Positions 42,873 through 51,940 of a DNA stretch of 64,000 nucleotides are shown piece after piece. The translations under genes and the position numbers were made by a program. The stretch's first letter is position 1. Every line of letters starts with the position of its first letter. Source of the DNA: Paenibacillus sp. FSL H7-0331 (GTDB lineage: Bacteria > Bacillota > Bacilli > Paenibacillales > NBRC-103111); contig NZ_MRTH01000024.1 of NCBI RefSeq assembly GCF_001956045.1, forward strand, positions 1-64,000, given 5' to 3'. The notes below the pieces were generated by a model that had not been told where the DNA came from, did no database searches, and was given only the letters and a program-made list of their open reading frames with translations.

Positions 42873-44189
42873 CTACTTCTTCTGTTTGCGGAGCTCGGCT
42901 GCAGCAGCTTTTAATGCCTGTTCGGGAGTTTGCGATTGGTCCTTCAACGACTTGAACATGACATTGGAATTGACCAAGTCCTGGGCGGCGGAGCTCAGCT
43001 CGCTCATATTTGGCGATTTGATCTCGTCCTTTATGCCCAGAAGTACATTGAATATAACCTCATTGCTGAAATAGGGATCGGGCTTCTGCAGCTCCGGATC
43101 ATTCCAGACATCCCATCTGATCGGATCGAACTTCAACTCCTGCCAAATCCTCACATTCGATTCCTTGGTCAGCTTCGCATACGCAAGGAACTTTGTGGCT
43201 GCGTCCTGGTTTTTACTCTGCTTCGTAACGGCTGTGCCGGTTCCTCCCATACCTGCGGATCTTACGTTGCCATTTTCCCAAACAGGCATCGGTCTAACCA
43301 AAATTTTCCCCTTCAAATCAGGCATGTATTCCAAAAATCTGCTCATGTACCACATTGGCATGATTAGTGAAGCCGCTTCTCCCTTATTCATAAATGTAAA
43401 AAATTCTTCCGCACCCGTATTGCCGCCCGGCATCGGGACTGCGATTTTGTCTTTATCAATCATATCCTTCATCGTCTGCAGCGTCTTGATATTGATTTCG
43501 TTGTCAAGCGTAACGTCGCCTTTTTTATCCAAATAGTCGGAGCCTCGCTGAATGATCATAGGCCAGAACGGTCTTTGGCCTGTTACCTCGAAGGAGGTCA
43601 TCGGCTTGCCGGTTGCAGTCAGCACCTTTTTACCAGCTTCGATATAATCGTTCCAGGTTTTTATGGCATCCACATTGACGCCAGCCTTATCCAGAAGTTG
43701 CTTGTTGTAATACACAACTGTAGCGCCGACATGGAAGTCGATCCCGTAATATTTTCCGTTTTTACTGTAGATATCGAATCGGGATTGAATGAACTTATCT
43801 TTCTCAGGCTCGATAATGTTGTTCAATTCTACCAGCTGGATATCACCTTTAAGAAAGTTTTGAAAATAGTTAATGTTGATATCGCTAATGTCCGGTGCTC
43901 CTACTCCGGATTGAAGGGCGATGAGCAGCTTATTGTGCATTTCCGCATTGGGGTACGTATCAATCGTCAGTTCAATCGGCTGATTGGGATTACTTTTATT
44001 CCAAAGCTCCGCCGTTTTCTCATAATATTTCTTATGAAGCTCCTGGAAGGTCCACAATGACAGTTGAACCGGTTTCGGCGCACCCGGATTACTATCCTTG
44101 GCCTGATTGGCCCCGTCACTGCTGCAGCCCGACAGAATGGTTGTCAACAGAACCGCGGATACCGCTGCAATAGAAGTTGCTTTTCTCAT
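42873..44189 (-). CDS. Sugar-binding lipoprotein, AraN-like
   Basis: The signal peptide ends in the lipobox ILSGC and is followed by an SBP_bac_1-type domain of about 410 residues, shorter than the LplA-type proteins of the other loci. AAGGGGG lies upstream of the ATG. The operon context (two GH51 enzymes) points to arabino-oligosaccharides as ligand. It is the first gene after the predicted promoter and inverted repeat at 44222-44283. Confidence 0.92.
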   Translation of the reverse strand: MRKATSIAAVSAVLLTTILSGCSSDGANQAKDSNPGAPKPVQLSLWTFQELHKKYYEKTAELWNKSNPNQPIELTIDTYPNAEMHNKLLIALQSGVGAPDISDININYFQNFLKGDIQLVELNNIIEPEKDKFIQSRFDIYSKNGKYYGIDFHVGATVVYYNKQLLDKAGVNVDAIKTWNDYIEAGKKVLTATGKPMTSFEVTGQRPFWPMIIQRGSDYLDKKGDVTLDNEINIKTLQTMKDMIDKDKIAVPMPGGNTGAEEFFTFMNKGEAASLIMPMWYMSRFLEYMPDLKGKILVRPMPVWENGNVRSAGMGGTGTAVTKQSKNQDAATKFLAYAKLTKESNVRIWQELKFDPIRWDVWNDPELQKPDPYFSNEVIFNVLLGIKDEIKSPNMSELSSAAQDLVNSNVMFKSLKDQSQTPEQALKAAAAELRKQKK

Positions 44190-44221
44190 AGAATCGTTCC
44201 CCCTTAAAAAAGATGTTGTTA

Positions 44222-44246
44222 AGTAAACGAAATACGTTTGTTTACC
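44222..44246. promoter_or_regulatory. Inverted repeat at the locus C transcription start
   Basis: AAACG-AAATA-CGTTT (44225-44239) is a perfect palindrome, nested in GTAAAC...GTTTAC. It lies directly downstream of the predicted -10 box, where a LacI/GntR-type or CcpA-like repressor would block transcription. It resembles a cre site only in part. Confidence 0.5.
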
Positions 44247-44254
44247 TGTAACTA

Positions 44255-44283
44255 ATTATAAAATCAAACATCACTTTGTCGAA
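44255..44283 (-). promoter_or_regulatory. Predicted promoter of the locus C transport operon
   Basis: On the minus strand TTCGAC (44278-44283) and TATAAT (44255-44260) are separated by 17 nt, 66 nt upstream of the binding-protein start. Confidence 0.65.
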
Positions 44284-44341
44284 CTCCATTTTTTTATAAT
44301 AAACTATAAATTTTTGATATGTGCATCCGTTTATTTCTGTA

Positions 44342-45979
44342 TCACTCCCTACAGCTCTGCTCGTATTCAAGCGGTGTCATGCCCGTTACCTCCCTGAATA
44401 CTTTAAAGAAATAATTATAGTTGTTAAACCCGACGCTGCTGACAATTTCCTTTAGCTTAAGCTCGCCGTTCTCGATACACTGCTTAGCTTGCTCAACCCT
44501 GACATGATTCAAATATTCAGCAAAGCCTATTCCGCATTCTTCCTTAAACAGTCTGCTGATATAGGAGCTGCTTGCACCCGCGAAATCAGCGACATCCTTC
44601 AAGGAAAAGTCGCTGCTGTAGTTGCGATGTATATACTCGACAGCTTTCTTCGTTATATTGCTTAGCCCGCTCTCTAATTTCATTAGCTTTAGCATCGATA
44701 TCAGTTTATCGTATAAATTCACGACCCAAGCTTTAATATCCATAAGGGTTTCGTACTTCTGTATCAGATTGTAAGGAATGTCCTCTGCCGTATACAGCTT
44801 GGCTATCTCAATTCCCGTATCCTTGCAAATTTTGTTTACAATATTGATCAATTCGGCACAAATCATCTGGGTAGATTTGCTACCCAGCCTCATACTCGAG
44901 ATTTTGCCAAAAATGTCATCCAACCTGCTTTTCACCTCCTTGTCATCCTGGTTTTTCAGCGCGGCATAAATGGCTTTTTCATCTTTTATATCCAAGCAGA
45001 AGAAGCTTTCCTCCTTTTTATGAGGAGTACTCTCGATAAAAATACTGTTTTTGCCTTTGTAAAACTTGTCCCTCAATAGGGTCTCCGCGTAGTTGTAAGC
45101 CTGAGGCAGTTTGGTCAATTCCGTGCAAACCTTGCTTACGCCAAAGCATACCGTTATATTCAAATGTTTTTTGATTTCAGATCTCATTCGGTTTAAAATC
45201 GTATACATGGTATTGTAGATATACATTGTGCTCTTCAACGGGCCTAATGAGAAAATCATCGCAAACTTCCCTTTAGCCATATGCACGATGACGGACTTTT
45301 CCCAATCCTTAAGTATTTCCTTCGATATTTCCATGAAGGTATGGAGCACTACGTCCACTTCTTGAGAAGAAAATTTTTCTTCAAGCAATCGGAAATCGTC
45401 AATTTCGGCTATCGTCACCATCAAGTTTTCCGTATCCAGCTTCATGTCGAGAGCACGTACCCTCCCTGTGATCTCCTCCACATCCGACAGGCTCCCCTCT
45501 AGCAGCTTTCGGATAAACGTTTGACGTAAAACAGCCTTGCTGGTCGTCAGCTCCTTATCGATATCGCTCTGTCTGTCGCGTTCATTCCGATACGAATGAA
45601 TGGAGCTCCGCGCCGTATTCAAAATATTCAATAAAAATGGCGCATCTAAACGATGCTTTAGCACGTAGTCCATAGCGCCATTCTTCATGCTTTGTCTTAC
45701 ATAATCGAAATCATCATAAGCACTCAGCGCAATAATACTGATCTGCGGGAAGTTTTTTTCCAAATGCTCGATCAAACCTATGCCGTTTAATCCAGGCATA
45801 TTGATATCCGTAATAACAATATCGGGAGTTTCTTTTTCGATAAGCTGAACGGCATGGTTTCCGTTATGGGCATCCTCCATTATATAAAACCCTGCGTTCT
45901 CCCAATGGATCATCGTCTTCAATACGGTTCTGGAAACCGCATCGTCATCAACTATGAGCACCTTCAGCCTATTTGACAT
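44342..45979 (-). CDS. YesN-type response regulator, REC plus AraC HTH
   Basis: The receiver domain has phospho-acceptor Asp in IVITDINMPG (about residue 58 from the chosen start). A linker of about 280 residues is followed by an AraC-type domain with FSLKDVADFAGASSSYISRLF and KLKEIVSSVGFNNYNYFFKVF. AGGAGG lies 8 nt before ATG 45979; the longer frame begins with a GTG inside the kinase gene. The gene overlaps the kinase end and should activate locus C upon phosphorylation. Confidence 0.92.
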   Translation of the reverse strand: MSNRLKVLIVDDDAVSRTVLKTMIHWENAGFYIMEDAHNGNHAVQLIEKETPDIVITDINMPGLNGIGLIEHLEKNFPQISIIALSAYDDFDYVRQSMKNGAMDYVLKHRLDAPFLLNILNTARSSIHSYRNERDRQSDIDKELTTSKAVLRQTFIRKLLEGSLSDVEEITGRVRALDMKLDTENLMVTIAEIDDFRLLEEKFSSQEVDVVLHTFMEISKEILKDWEKSVIVHMAKGKFAMIFSLGPLKSTMYIYNTMYTILNRMRSEIKKHLNITVCFGVSKVCTELTKLPQAYNYAETLLRDKFYKGKNSIFIESTPHKKEESFFCLDIKDEKAIYAALKNQDDKEVKSRLDDIFGKISSMRLGSKSTQMICAELINIVNKICKDTGIEIAKLYTAEDIPYNLIQKYETLMDIKAWVVNLYDKLISMLKLMKLESGLSNITKKAVEYIHRNYSSDFSLKDVADFAGASSSYISRLFKEECGIGFAEYLNHVRVEQAKQCIENGELKLKEIVSSVGFNNYNYFFKVFREVTGMTPLEYEQSCRE

Positions 45980-47822
45980 CGTCTTCACCTCCTGCAGCAG
46001 GAATTGTTATTTCAACAGTCGTAAACAGATTAGGCACGCAATGAATCGAAAGTCCGAATTTTTCACCGAAATACAGCTTTATTCTTTCGTCAACATTCCG
46101 AATCCCTATACCACTGAATCCGGATTGATTAATCGTTGTTGTTTGCTGCAGCAGACTGTTCAACGTATGTCCGTCCATCCCGACACCATTATCGGTAACC
46201 GTTATTTTTAATTCATTCTGGACCCGATATCCTTTTATAATAATCAAGCCCTGTCCTTCCATAGGCTCAATTCCGTGCAGCAGACAATTTTCCACAATCG
46301 GCTGCAACGCGAACTTCAATATATGACAATCCAGAATATCTTCCTCAATCTCAAAATGCACCATGAACTTGTCATAATACCGGTAAGCCATAATGTTTAA
46401 ATAGTTTTTGACATATTCGATCTCCTCTCTAATATTGATCAACTCGCTGCCTTTTCCCATAGAACCGTGAAGCAAGCTGATCAGGGAAGTGAGCAGGTTG
46501 GATATATTGTCGGCCTTCTGGACATTGGCCAGCCATCTGACGGTATTCAAGGAATTCGATAAAAAATGCGGATTGATTTGCGCTTGTAACGATTTTAGTT
46601 CTGCAAACCTTTTCAATTTTTCCTTCATTTTGACTTCATCAATCAAGTATTGCAGCTCACTGACCATTTGATTGAAGTTTGTCGTCACTTTCCCCAATTC
46701 ATCGCTGCTTCTATCGTCAATCTGGACGACTAAATTGCCCAGCTTCACGTTATTCATCGAATCGATAAGACGCTTTAGAGGAGAGGAGATGCTCTTGGAT
46801 ACGTAGTAAGACAGAAGCAGCGCGAGCACAAAACAACTAACACCGAGTACCAATATATAGAAGCTTATTTTTACCGATTCATGGTCCAAATAGGAAAAGG
46901 GTATGGTGCTTACTACATACCAATCGGCACGTGGTATATATGTATACGCGATCAAATGACGCTTACCGGCAATCGTGGTGTTGAATGAGTACGTTTCGGT
47001 ATCCCTATTCTGCTTAAGCTCTTCAATCAGCGTGTCATCGGGGTAAGGCGTGGCGACCTTAAGCTGCGGATTTTGACTCGATATAACGGTTCCTTTCCCG
47101 TTCACTATAAATATATGGGAACCAGCTCCCAGAGTAATGTCTCTGAACTTATTGAATATATACTTCACGTCAATTCTCATGATCATATACCCAATCGGAA
47201 GTCCTTCAAACGACTTAAAGCTTCTGGACAACAAAATACCCGCTTCCCCGTAATTACTGAAGCGAGAGCTAGAATTCCGTGCCAGCTCTTCGTTATCCTG
47301 ATTTTGAATTGACCAGACGGGAACGCCGTTTTTAATCATCGTTTCTTCGAATAGTTCGTTTAGATAATCGGATTTCAAATTAAATTTGAAGCTAATATCC
47401 CCGTAGGCAATCACTTTCTCCTTATTTCTTGTATAAACCAGAACATCGGACACACTGTGAAAAAAAGAAAATCGTTTAGCCAGCATTTCCTGTATCTTGA
47501 TTTGCGCCACGTTCCTTTCCCATTCGCTCATTGTATTGAAGCCGCCCATCGTCTGTTGAACGAGATCGGAGAATGCAATGTCAACGCTGTCATTTTCAAG
47601 CTTTATAAGTTCATTTACTATATTTTCGCTGACTTGGTCCATCAGCTGGATGGAGGCCGTGCTGATTTTCGTTCTTATCGCATCGCTTGATATGTAATAA
47701 GAAAATATTCCAATAATGAACATGGGGAGCAAGGAAAGAACAGCAAAGGAGATGAGCAGCCTGTTTTGAATCTTGATCTTACGGATTAGTCGGTTCATGT
47801 TAAAAGTCATAGTCTCAATCAT
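45969..47822 (-). CDS. YesM-type sensor histidine kinase
   Basis: Order: membrane helix about 20-42, extracellular Cache-type sensor to about 298, second helix about 300-322, HAMP (SSPLKRLIDSMNNVKLGNLVV), His_kinase domain with QINPHFLSNSLNTV, and HATPase with FALQPIVENCLLHG and TDNGVGMD. The Tyr usual in INPHFLYNSL is Ser here, which does not affect the His. It passes phosphate to the coupled YesN-type regulator of locus C. Confidence 0.93.
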   Translation of the reverse strand: MIETMTFNMNRLIRKIKIQNRLLISFAVLSLLPMFIIGIFSYYISSDAIRTKISTASIQLMDQVSENIVNELIKLENDSVDIAFSDLVQQTMGGFNTMSEWERNVAQIKIQEMLAKRFSFFHSVSDVLVYTRNKEKVIAYGDISFKFNLKSDYLNELFEETMIKNGVPVWSIQNQDNEELARNSSSRFSNYGEAGILLSRSFKSFEGLPIGYMIMRIDVKYIFNKFRDITLGAGSHIFIVNGKGTVISSQNPQLKVATPYPDDTLIEELKQNRDTETYSFNTTIAGKRHLIAYTYIPRADWYVVSTIPFSYLDHESVKISFYILVLGVSCFVLALLLSYYVSKSISSPLKRLIDSMNNVKLGNLVVQIDDRSSDELGKVTTNFNQMVSELQYLIDEVKMKEKLKRFAELKSLQAQINPHFLSNSLNTVRWLANVQKADNISNLLTSLISLLHGSMGKGSELINIREEIEYVKNYLNIMAYRYYDKFMVHFEIEEDILDCHILKFALQPIVENCLLHGIEPMEGQGLIIIKGYRVQNELKITVTDNGVGMDGHTLNSLLQQTTTINQSGFSGIGIRNVDERIKLYFGEKFGLSIHCVPNLFTTVEITIPAAGGEDDVK

Positions 47823-48520
47823 CCTTATGTTTAGTAGATGGGGACAGCATTACATGAAGCTGAAACACACGCTTAACGCGAAAACTCATCCAGGAATAAT
47901 TGCAGATAATCGCCTGCAGCAAAACGATATGGCCATCAACGGTTTGAAAAGCTTCTATCAATTTTAGCTACACATCTTAATAATCGCCGAACAATCACAG
48001 TATCGTCAACTATAACTATGTTTTTAATGTCATTTCTTACTCTTTTGCACGATGAAGGGAAATATTGTACATAAACAACGACACCAAACAAAATACAATG
48101 GGGGGTTCCTTTGCTCCGAGGAATGTATGAAGGGATTAGCCAGCTATAGAGGAGTAGCTGAAAAGTTAGACATTAGAAGCTGTGCTCAGTTGAAGGTAGG
48201 GGTACAGGCGTCATCTCGTCAATCATAAGGAAGTATGGCGACTCATAAAGTAACTAGGTATCTAACTTGTACTTGACACTGTTGAACAGTGGACAAGAAA
48301 AAGAGACGTAGCGGAAGCTGTTCTCCATTCGGATCAAGGCTTCCAGTATACGTCCCAGGCGTATAACACGCGTTTAGAAGCATTCGGCGTTAAAGGGGCA
48401 GCCACTCTCGCAAAGCAACCTGCCTGGATAACGCATGCATCGAATCCTTTTTTTCGCATTTCATGACAGGAAAAGATCCCGCACCCAATCAGGGAGTGTA
48501 GTTATTCTCTTTCCCCCCAG
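47823..48520. other. Gap between loci C and D with an IS3 relic
   Basis: No intact gene. It holds IS3-type remnants (48120-48480) and, to the left, sequence with no recognisable feature. The kinase promoter must lie between 47830 and about 47950; I could not identify it securely. Confidence 0.4.
48120..48480 (+). pseudogene. IS3-family transposase remnants (OrfA and OrfB)
   Basis: Around 48127 the plus strand reads MKGLASYRGVAEKLDIRSCAQ, the helix-turn-helix start of an IS3 OrfA. From about 48315 another frame reads DVAEAVLHSDQGFQYTSQAYN, the H-S-D-Q-G-x-Q-Y motif of OrfB, then an LDN-type NACIESFF end with changes. The middle is deleted and frames are broken. Confidence 0.8.
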
Positions 48521-50164
48521 TTACAACGCAATAATAACAAATGAAGCAGTTGTTTCCCCGCTATCCTTATATCCGATGCGAACCGCCTTTGCACGAATGA
48601 GTAAGGTTCCCTTCGACAGGATAATCGGTTTCGTATAAAGCTTCCAGGATGGGTTCGTTCCCTCCTCCGTCGTGTAGGCAATGGAAGCGCCTTGGGTCGC
48701 GGAGTGCAGCAGGATCGCTGTCGGCTCCCCATACTCGCCTTGGGTTACGCCGGATCGACCTGGCAGCTCGCTATTAATCGGGATGAAGATCGGTGCGGCG
48801 GTTTGCGGCTGAACACCGCCGGGCCACATCTGAGCTACCATTCGTTCTTCCGGTATGTCGCCCCATACATCGTATTTGTCGCGCCAGTCGTCCAGTACCG
48901 TGCGCAATCTTTCCAAATCAACCCGATAACTGGGATCGACTGCTAAATTACGCATTTCGTAAGGGTCATTCACGCAATCGTATAATTCTTCAACAGGCCT
49001 CGTGTTCTGCATCAATAATCGCTGATCTCCTTCAAGCTGGCCCGAAAGCTCCAGTCTCCACAACTCCTGGAAAGCCGGATGCTGGTGACTGAATTGAATC
49101 CATTGCAGGTAAGGCTTCTCCGGGTAGTAATTCCGAATATACTTATATCGCTTGTCACGCGCAGCACGTACCATGTCATACGATTCGTCATAACGATCGC
49201 GGGTCGCAAATATATAATCCCTCGATTTTGCGTGTGCGCCCAAGAAAGGCTGCCCTTGCAGATGGCTTGGCATGGCTGCACCCGCTAATGAAAGAACCGT
49301 TGGCCCCAGATCGATCAGGCTGACCAACGTATCGTTCACTTGACCCGGTTCCATCACGCCTGGCCAACGAACAATGAGAGGCACGCGGATTCCCGCGTCA
49401 TACGGCCAACGCTTGGCTCGAGGCAGGCCTTCGCCATGGTCGCTCCACAAAAATACGATCGTGTTATCGGCGAGACCGTCTTCCTCCAGTTGCCGAAGAA
49501 GGGCACCCACAAACTTGTCTGCCTCGGCAATCAGATCATAGTACCTGGCAATTGATTCACGGATTTTCGGTGTATCCGGCAAGTAAGGGGGCAGCTTTAC
49601 CTGATCAGGATCGGTAATGAGCGGTCGATCCGTCGCCATATCGGGATAATAAGCCTTTCGAATCATATCTCCCCACATGCTGCTTTCGTGCGTTAGCACG
49701 TGATTGAATACGGCAAAGAATGGCTGCCCTGTCTCCCTATGCCGCCAATGTGCTTCCCTTCCATCTTCGTCCCATGCGGTTAAGGGAGAAGGGAATTGAT
49801 AGTCCGTCTTCCAATTGTTCGTACAGAAATACCCTTCGGCTCGCATATACTCCGTAAACGTTTTCACATGTGCCGGAGGTACCGCAAAATAAGGCGTCGG
49901 TAGTTCCGGCGTAAATTTATTGACGTGCTCTGTGCGCATGTGATGCGCTCCGATTGCCGTCGGGTACATGCTGGTAATGATAGCGGATCGGCTGGGAGAA
50001 CACACGCCCGCCACAGCAAATGCGTTAGAATAGACGGTGCCCGCAGCCGCCAGCTCGTCGATAAATGGAGTCCGCGCAAGCGTATCACCATAGCAGCCGA
50101 ATCTCGGACTCGTATCCTCTAAAGAAATCCACAAGATATTAGGTCGGTCTGTGGTCGCTTTCAT
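48521..50164 (-). CDS. Sulfatase (S1-type) fused to a chitobiase-like C-terminal domain
   Basis: The core is a formylglycine sulfatase: VCSPSRSAI carries the Cys (about C55) converted to formylglycine, an ISLEDTSPRFGCYGD-like metal site lies near the N-terminus, and FLWSDHGEG is the C-terminal metal motif. The last about 95 residues, APIFIPINSEL...ASIAYTTEEGT...ILSKGTLLIRAKAV, match the CHB_HEX_C beta-sandwich found in chitobiases and other sugar enzymes. That fusion is uncommon. No signal peptide is seen, so the enzyme is probably cytoplasmic. The start is ATG 50164, set by AAGGGG 8 nt upstream. A terminator separates it from the preceding sulfatase. Confidence 0.9.
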   Translation of the reverse strand: MKATTDRPNILWISLEDTSPRFGCYGDTLARTPFIDELAAAGTVYSNAFAVAGVCSPSRSAIITSMYPTAIGAHHMRTEHVNKFTPELPTPYFAVPPAHVKTFTEYMRAEGYFCTNNWKTDYQFPSPLTAWDEDGREAHWRHRETGQPFFAVFNHVLTHESSMWGDMIRKAYYPDMATDRPLITDPDQVKLPPYLPDTPKIRESIARYYDLIAEADKFVGALLRQLEEDGLADNTIVFLWSDHGEGLPRAKRWPYDAGIRVPLIVRWPGVMEPGQVNDTLVSLIDLGPTVLSLAGAAMPSHLQGQPFLGAHAKSRDYIFATRDRYDESYDMVRAARDKRYKYIRNYYPEKPYLQWIQFSHQHPAFQELWRLELSGQLEGDQRLLMQNTRPVEELYDCVNDPYEMRNLAVDPSYRVDLERLRTVLDDWRDKYDVWGDIPEERMVAQMWPGGVQPQTAAPIFIPINSELPGRSGVTQGEYGEPTAILLHSATQGASIAYTTEEGTNPSWKLYTKPIILSKGTLLIRAKAVRIGYKDSGETTASFVIIAL

Positions 50165-50206
50165 TGGTTTCATCCCCTTACATTAGTTATCCAGGCAGCT
50201 CCTAAG

Positions 50207-50243
50207 AAAATCTCCCCCATCAATGAGGACTCTTGGGGGAGAT
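50207..50243 (-). terminator. Terminator between two sulfatase genes
   Basis: Perfect 10-bp stem ATCTCCCCCA/TGGGGGAGAT (minus strand, 50234-50243 and 50210-50219), then TTTT. It lies past the 521-residue sulfatase. Confidence 0.85.
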
Positions 50244-50270
50244 AAGCTGCAAAATCATTCTTGACAGTTC

Positions 50271-51818
50271 TTATTTCCCTGTCATCTTGGCACCAATCTT
50301 GGCTTGTAAGCTTGCTAAAACGTTGCTCGGTTCAGTCGGAAACTCGCCAGGATGCCTGCGGACCAGTTCCGGCACAAGATGGCCTCTGCCCGTTTCCTTT
50401 AACCGATCGATATACTTTTTCAAATACCCCTTGGCGTGGAAGGGTCCGCCCTCTTTCATAACGGTCCACAATGGATCGACAGCGTCACTGTTTCTCCGCA
50501 TCATTCCGTCATGCCATTCGTTTAAATAGTAGACCGCTTCAAAGCAAATGTCTCTTCGCTCTGCCGCAAGGTTATGCTGCTCTTTCGGATCTTCGGCAAG
50601 ATTGTACAGCATCTCTTCATCGAACAAATGAAAGCCGTCATGATAGCTGCGAATATAAATCCAATCCTTGAAACGAACGGCTCGCTGGACAACATGTGCA
50701 CATTGAGAAACGACCAGGTAATCGCGTCCGCAGTCAGCTCCTTCCTTGAGAGCAGGAGCGTAGCTCTCGCCGTGCCAATCGGGTACGGCAGGGCTATCCA
50801 GCATCTCCGCCAAGGTCGGCAGCAGATCAAGATGGTAATGCAACCCTTCGTCCACAACGCCCTTTTTCATGCCCGGCCAACGGATAATCATCGGAATGCG
50901 GCAAGTACCTTGATCCGCTGTCGCATGTTCCCCGTAAATCCCGAGCTGTCCCATGTTTTCGCCATGGTCTGCGGAAATAATAATGATCAGTTCGTCCATG
51001 ACCCCTTGCTCCTCCAAGGCTGCAAATAACCGACCCAGATGATCATCCATATATCGAATACCGCAATCGTATCCGTCAATCATCTTCCTCATATCATCCA
51101 TGGATTGAATTTCACCTGGATGCCGGGGGAAGTTAGGGCTTGTTTCGTTTGTGTAATTTTTCCCTCTATGATCAATGTGCAGCTCATGAACGCAATGCGA
51201 GCCGACCATTTGCTTATGCCTATCCAGCACTTCCTCAGTCAACCATTCGGGCAGCGGTTCCGACTCAAACGGATTGCCGAATTCCATTGGCGCGCGGTAT
51301 GGCGTATGCGGATCCCAATAGTTGATATACAGGAACCAATTATCCTGACTTGCGTTGCGTTTAACCCAATCGATCGCCACCGGTGTAACATGCTCGGCCG
51401 ATTCGTTGCCGTATCTGCCAGTATTCAAGATCTCATTAAATCCCGCATAAAAATGGAAGGTCGAATGTCTTTGGGCAAAGGGGCTAATCAAGGCGGTGTT
51501 CATATCGGCCGCTAGACCCAAGTAAGAGGGGAGCGAGCCTCCACGCGTTAATTTCCCCATAAGCTCGCGTTCTGTTCCTTCAAGCTTCATATCGCCCGCC
51601 GTACCACCGTGGCCTACCAAACCGTTGACAATACCGAATTTACCACTCATAAGCGCCGTTCGAGATGGAGCGCATGGAGCATCGGAGGTATAGTAATTAG
51701 TAAATCGAACGCCCTCCGCTGCGATTCGATCTATATTCGGCGAAGTATTCCGATGATAGCCATAGCATCCTAGGTGATCCGGACTTGTTGAATCTAAATC
51801 CAAAAACAACATCCTCAT
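50271..51818 (-). CDS. Sulfatase, formylglycine-dependent
   Basis: The Cys of DAPCAPSRTALMSG (about residue 49 from the chosen start, 55 in the long frame) fits C-x-P-S-R, the site oxidised to formylglycine. LFLDLDSTSPDHLGCYGYH provides the N-terminal Asp pair for calcium and ISADHGENMGQ the C-terminal metal residues. The start is uncertain between 51836 and the ATG at 51818; the latter has GGAG 12 nt upstream. A copy of the locus D operator lies at 51890-51908, so it has its own regulated promoter. No signal peptide is seen; it likely desulfates imported glycans. Confidence 0.93.
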   Translation of the reverse strand: MRMLFLDLDSTSPDHLGCYGYHRNTSPNIDRIAAEGVRFTNYYTSDAPCAPSRTALMSGKFGIVNGLVGHGGTAGDMKLEGTERELMGKLTRGGSLPSYLGLAADMNTALISPFAQRHSTFHFYAGFNEILNTGRYGNESAEHVTPVAIDWVKRNASQDNWFLYINYWDPHTPYRAPMEFGNPFESEPLPEWLTEEVLDRHKQMVGSHCVHELHIDHRGKNYTNETSPNFPRHPGEIQSMDDMRKMIDGYDCGIRYMDDHLGRLFAALEEQGVMDELIIIISADHGENMGQLGIYGEHATADQGTCRIPMIIRWPGMKKGVVDEGLHYHLDLLPTLAEMLDSPAVPDWHGESYAPALKEGADCGRDYLVVSQCAHVVQRAVRFKDWIYIRSYHDGFHLFDEEMLYNLAEDPKEQHNLAAERRDICFEAVYYLNEWHDGMMRRNSDAVDPLWTVMKEGGPFHAKGYLKKYIDRLKETGRGHLVPELVRRHPGEFPTEPSNVLASLQAKIGAKMTGK

Positions 51819-51863
51819 TCTTTGTCTCAGCTCCATCCGTTAAATTAATGTTCATGTTGGTTA

Positions 51864-51908
51864 ATCATAATAGTTGAACCGACAGAAGTCGTTATCCAAT
51901 TCTCTGAT
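51864..51908 (-). promoter_or_regulatory. Locus D regulon promoter, copy 1
   Basis: Minus strand ATCAGAGAATTGGATAACG (51890-51908), then exactly 20 nt, then TATGAT (51864-51869). It lies 46-90 nt upstream of the sulfatase start. Compare the two other copies at 53505-53549 and 62560-62604. Confidence 0.8.
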
Positions 51909-51940
51909 TTTCGGCACAAATCGCTGATCAAGCTGGTCCT

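Noticed and set aside
44222..44246. Catabolite response element (cre) call
   Set aside because: Only about half of the cre consensus is matched, so I list it only as an inverted repeat.
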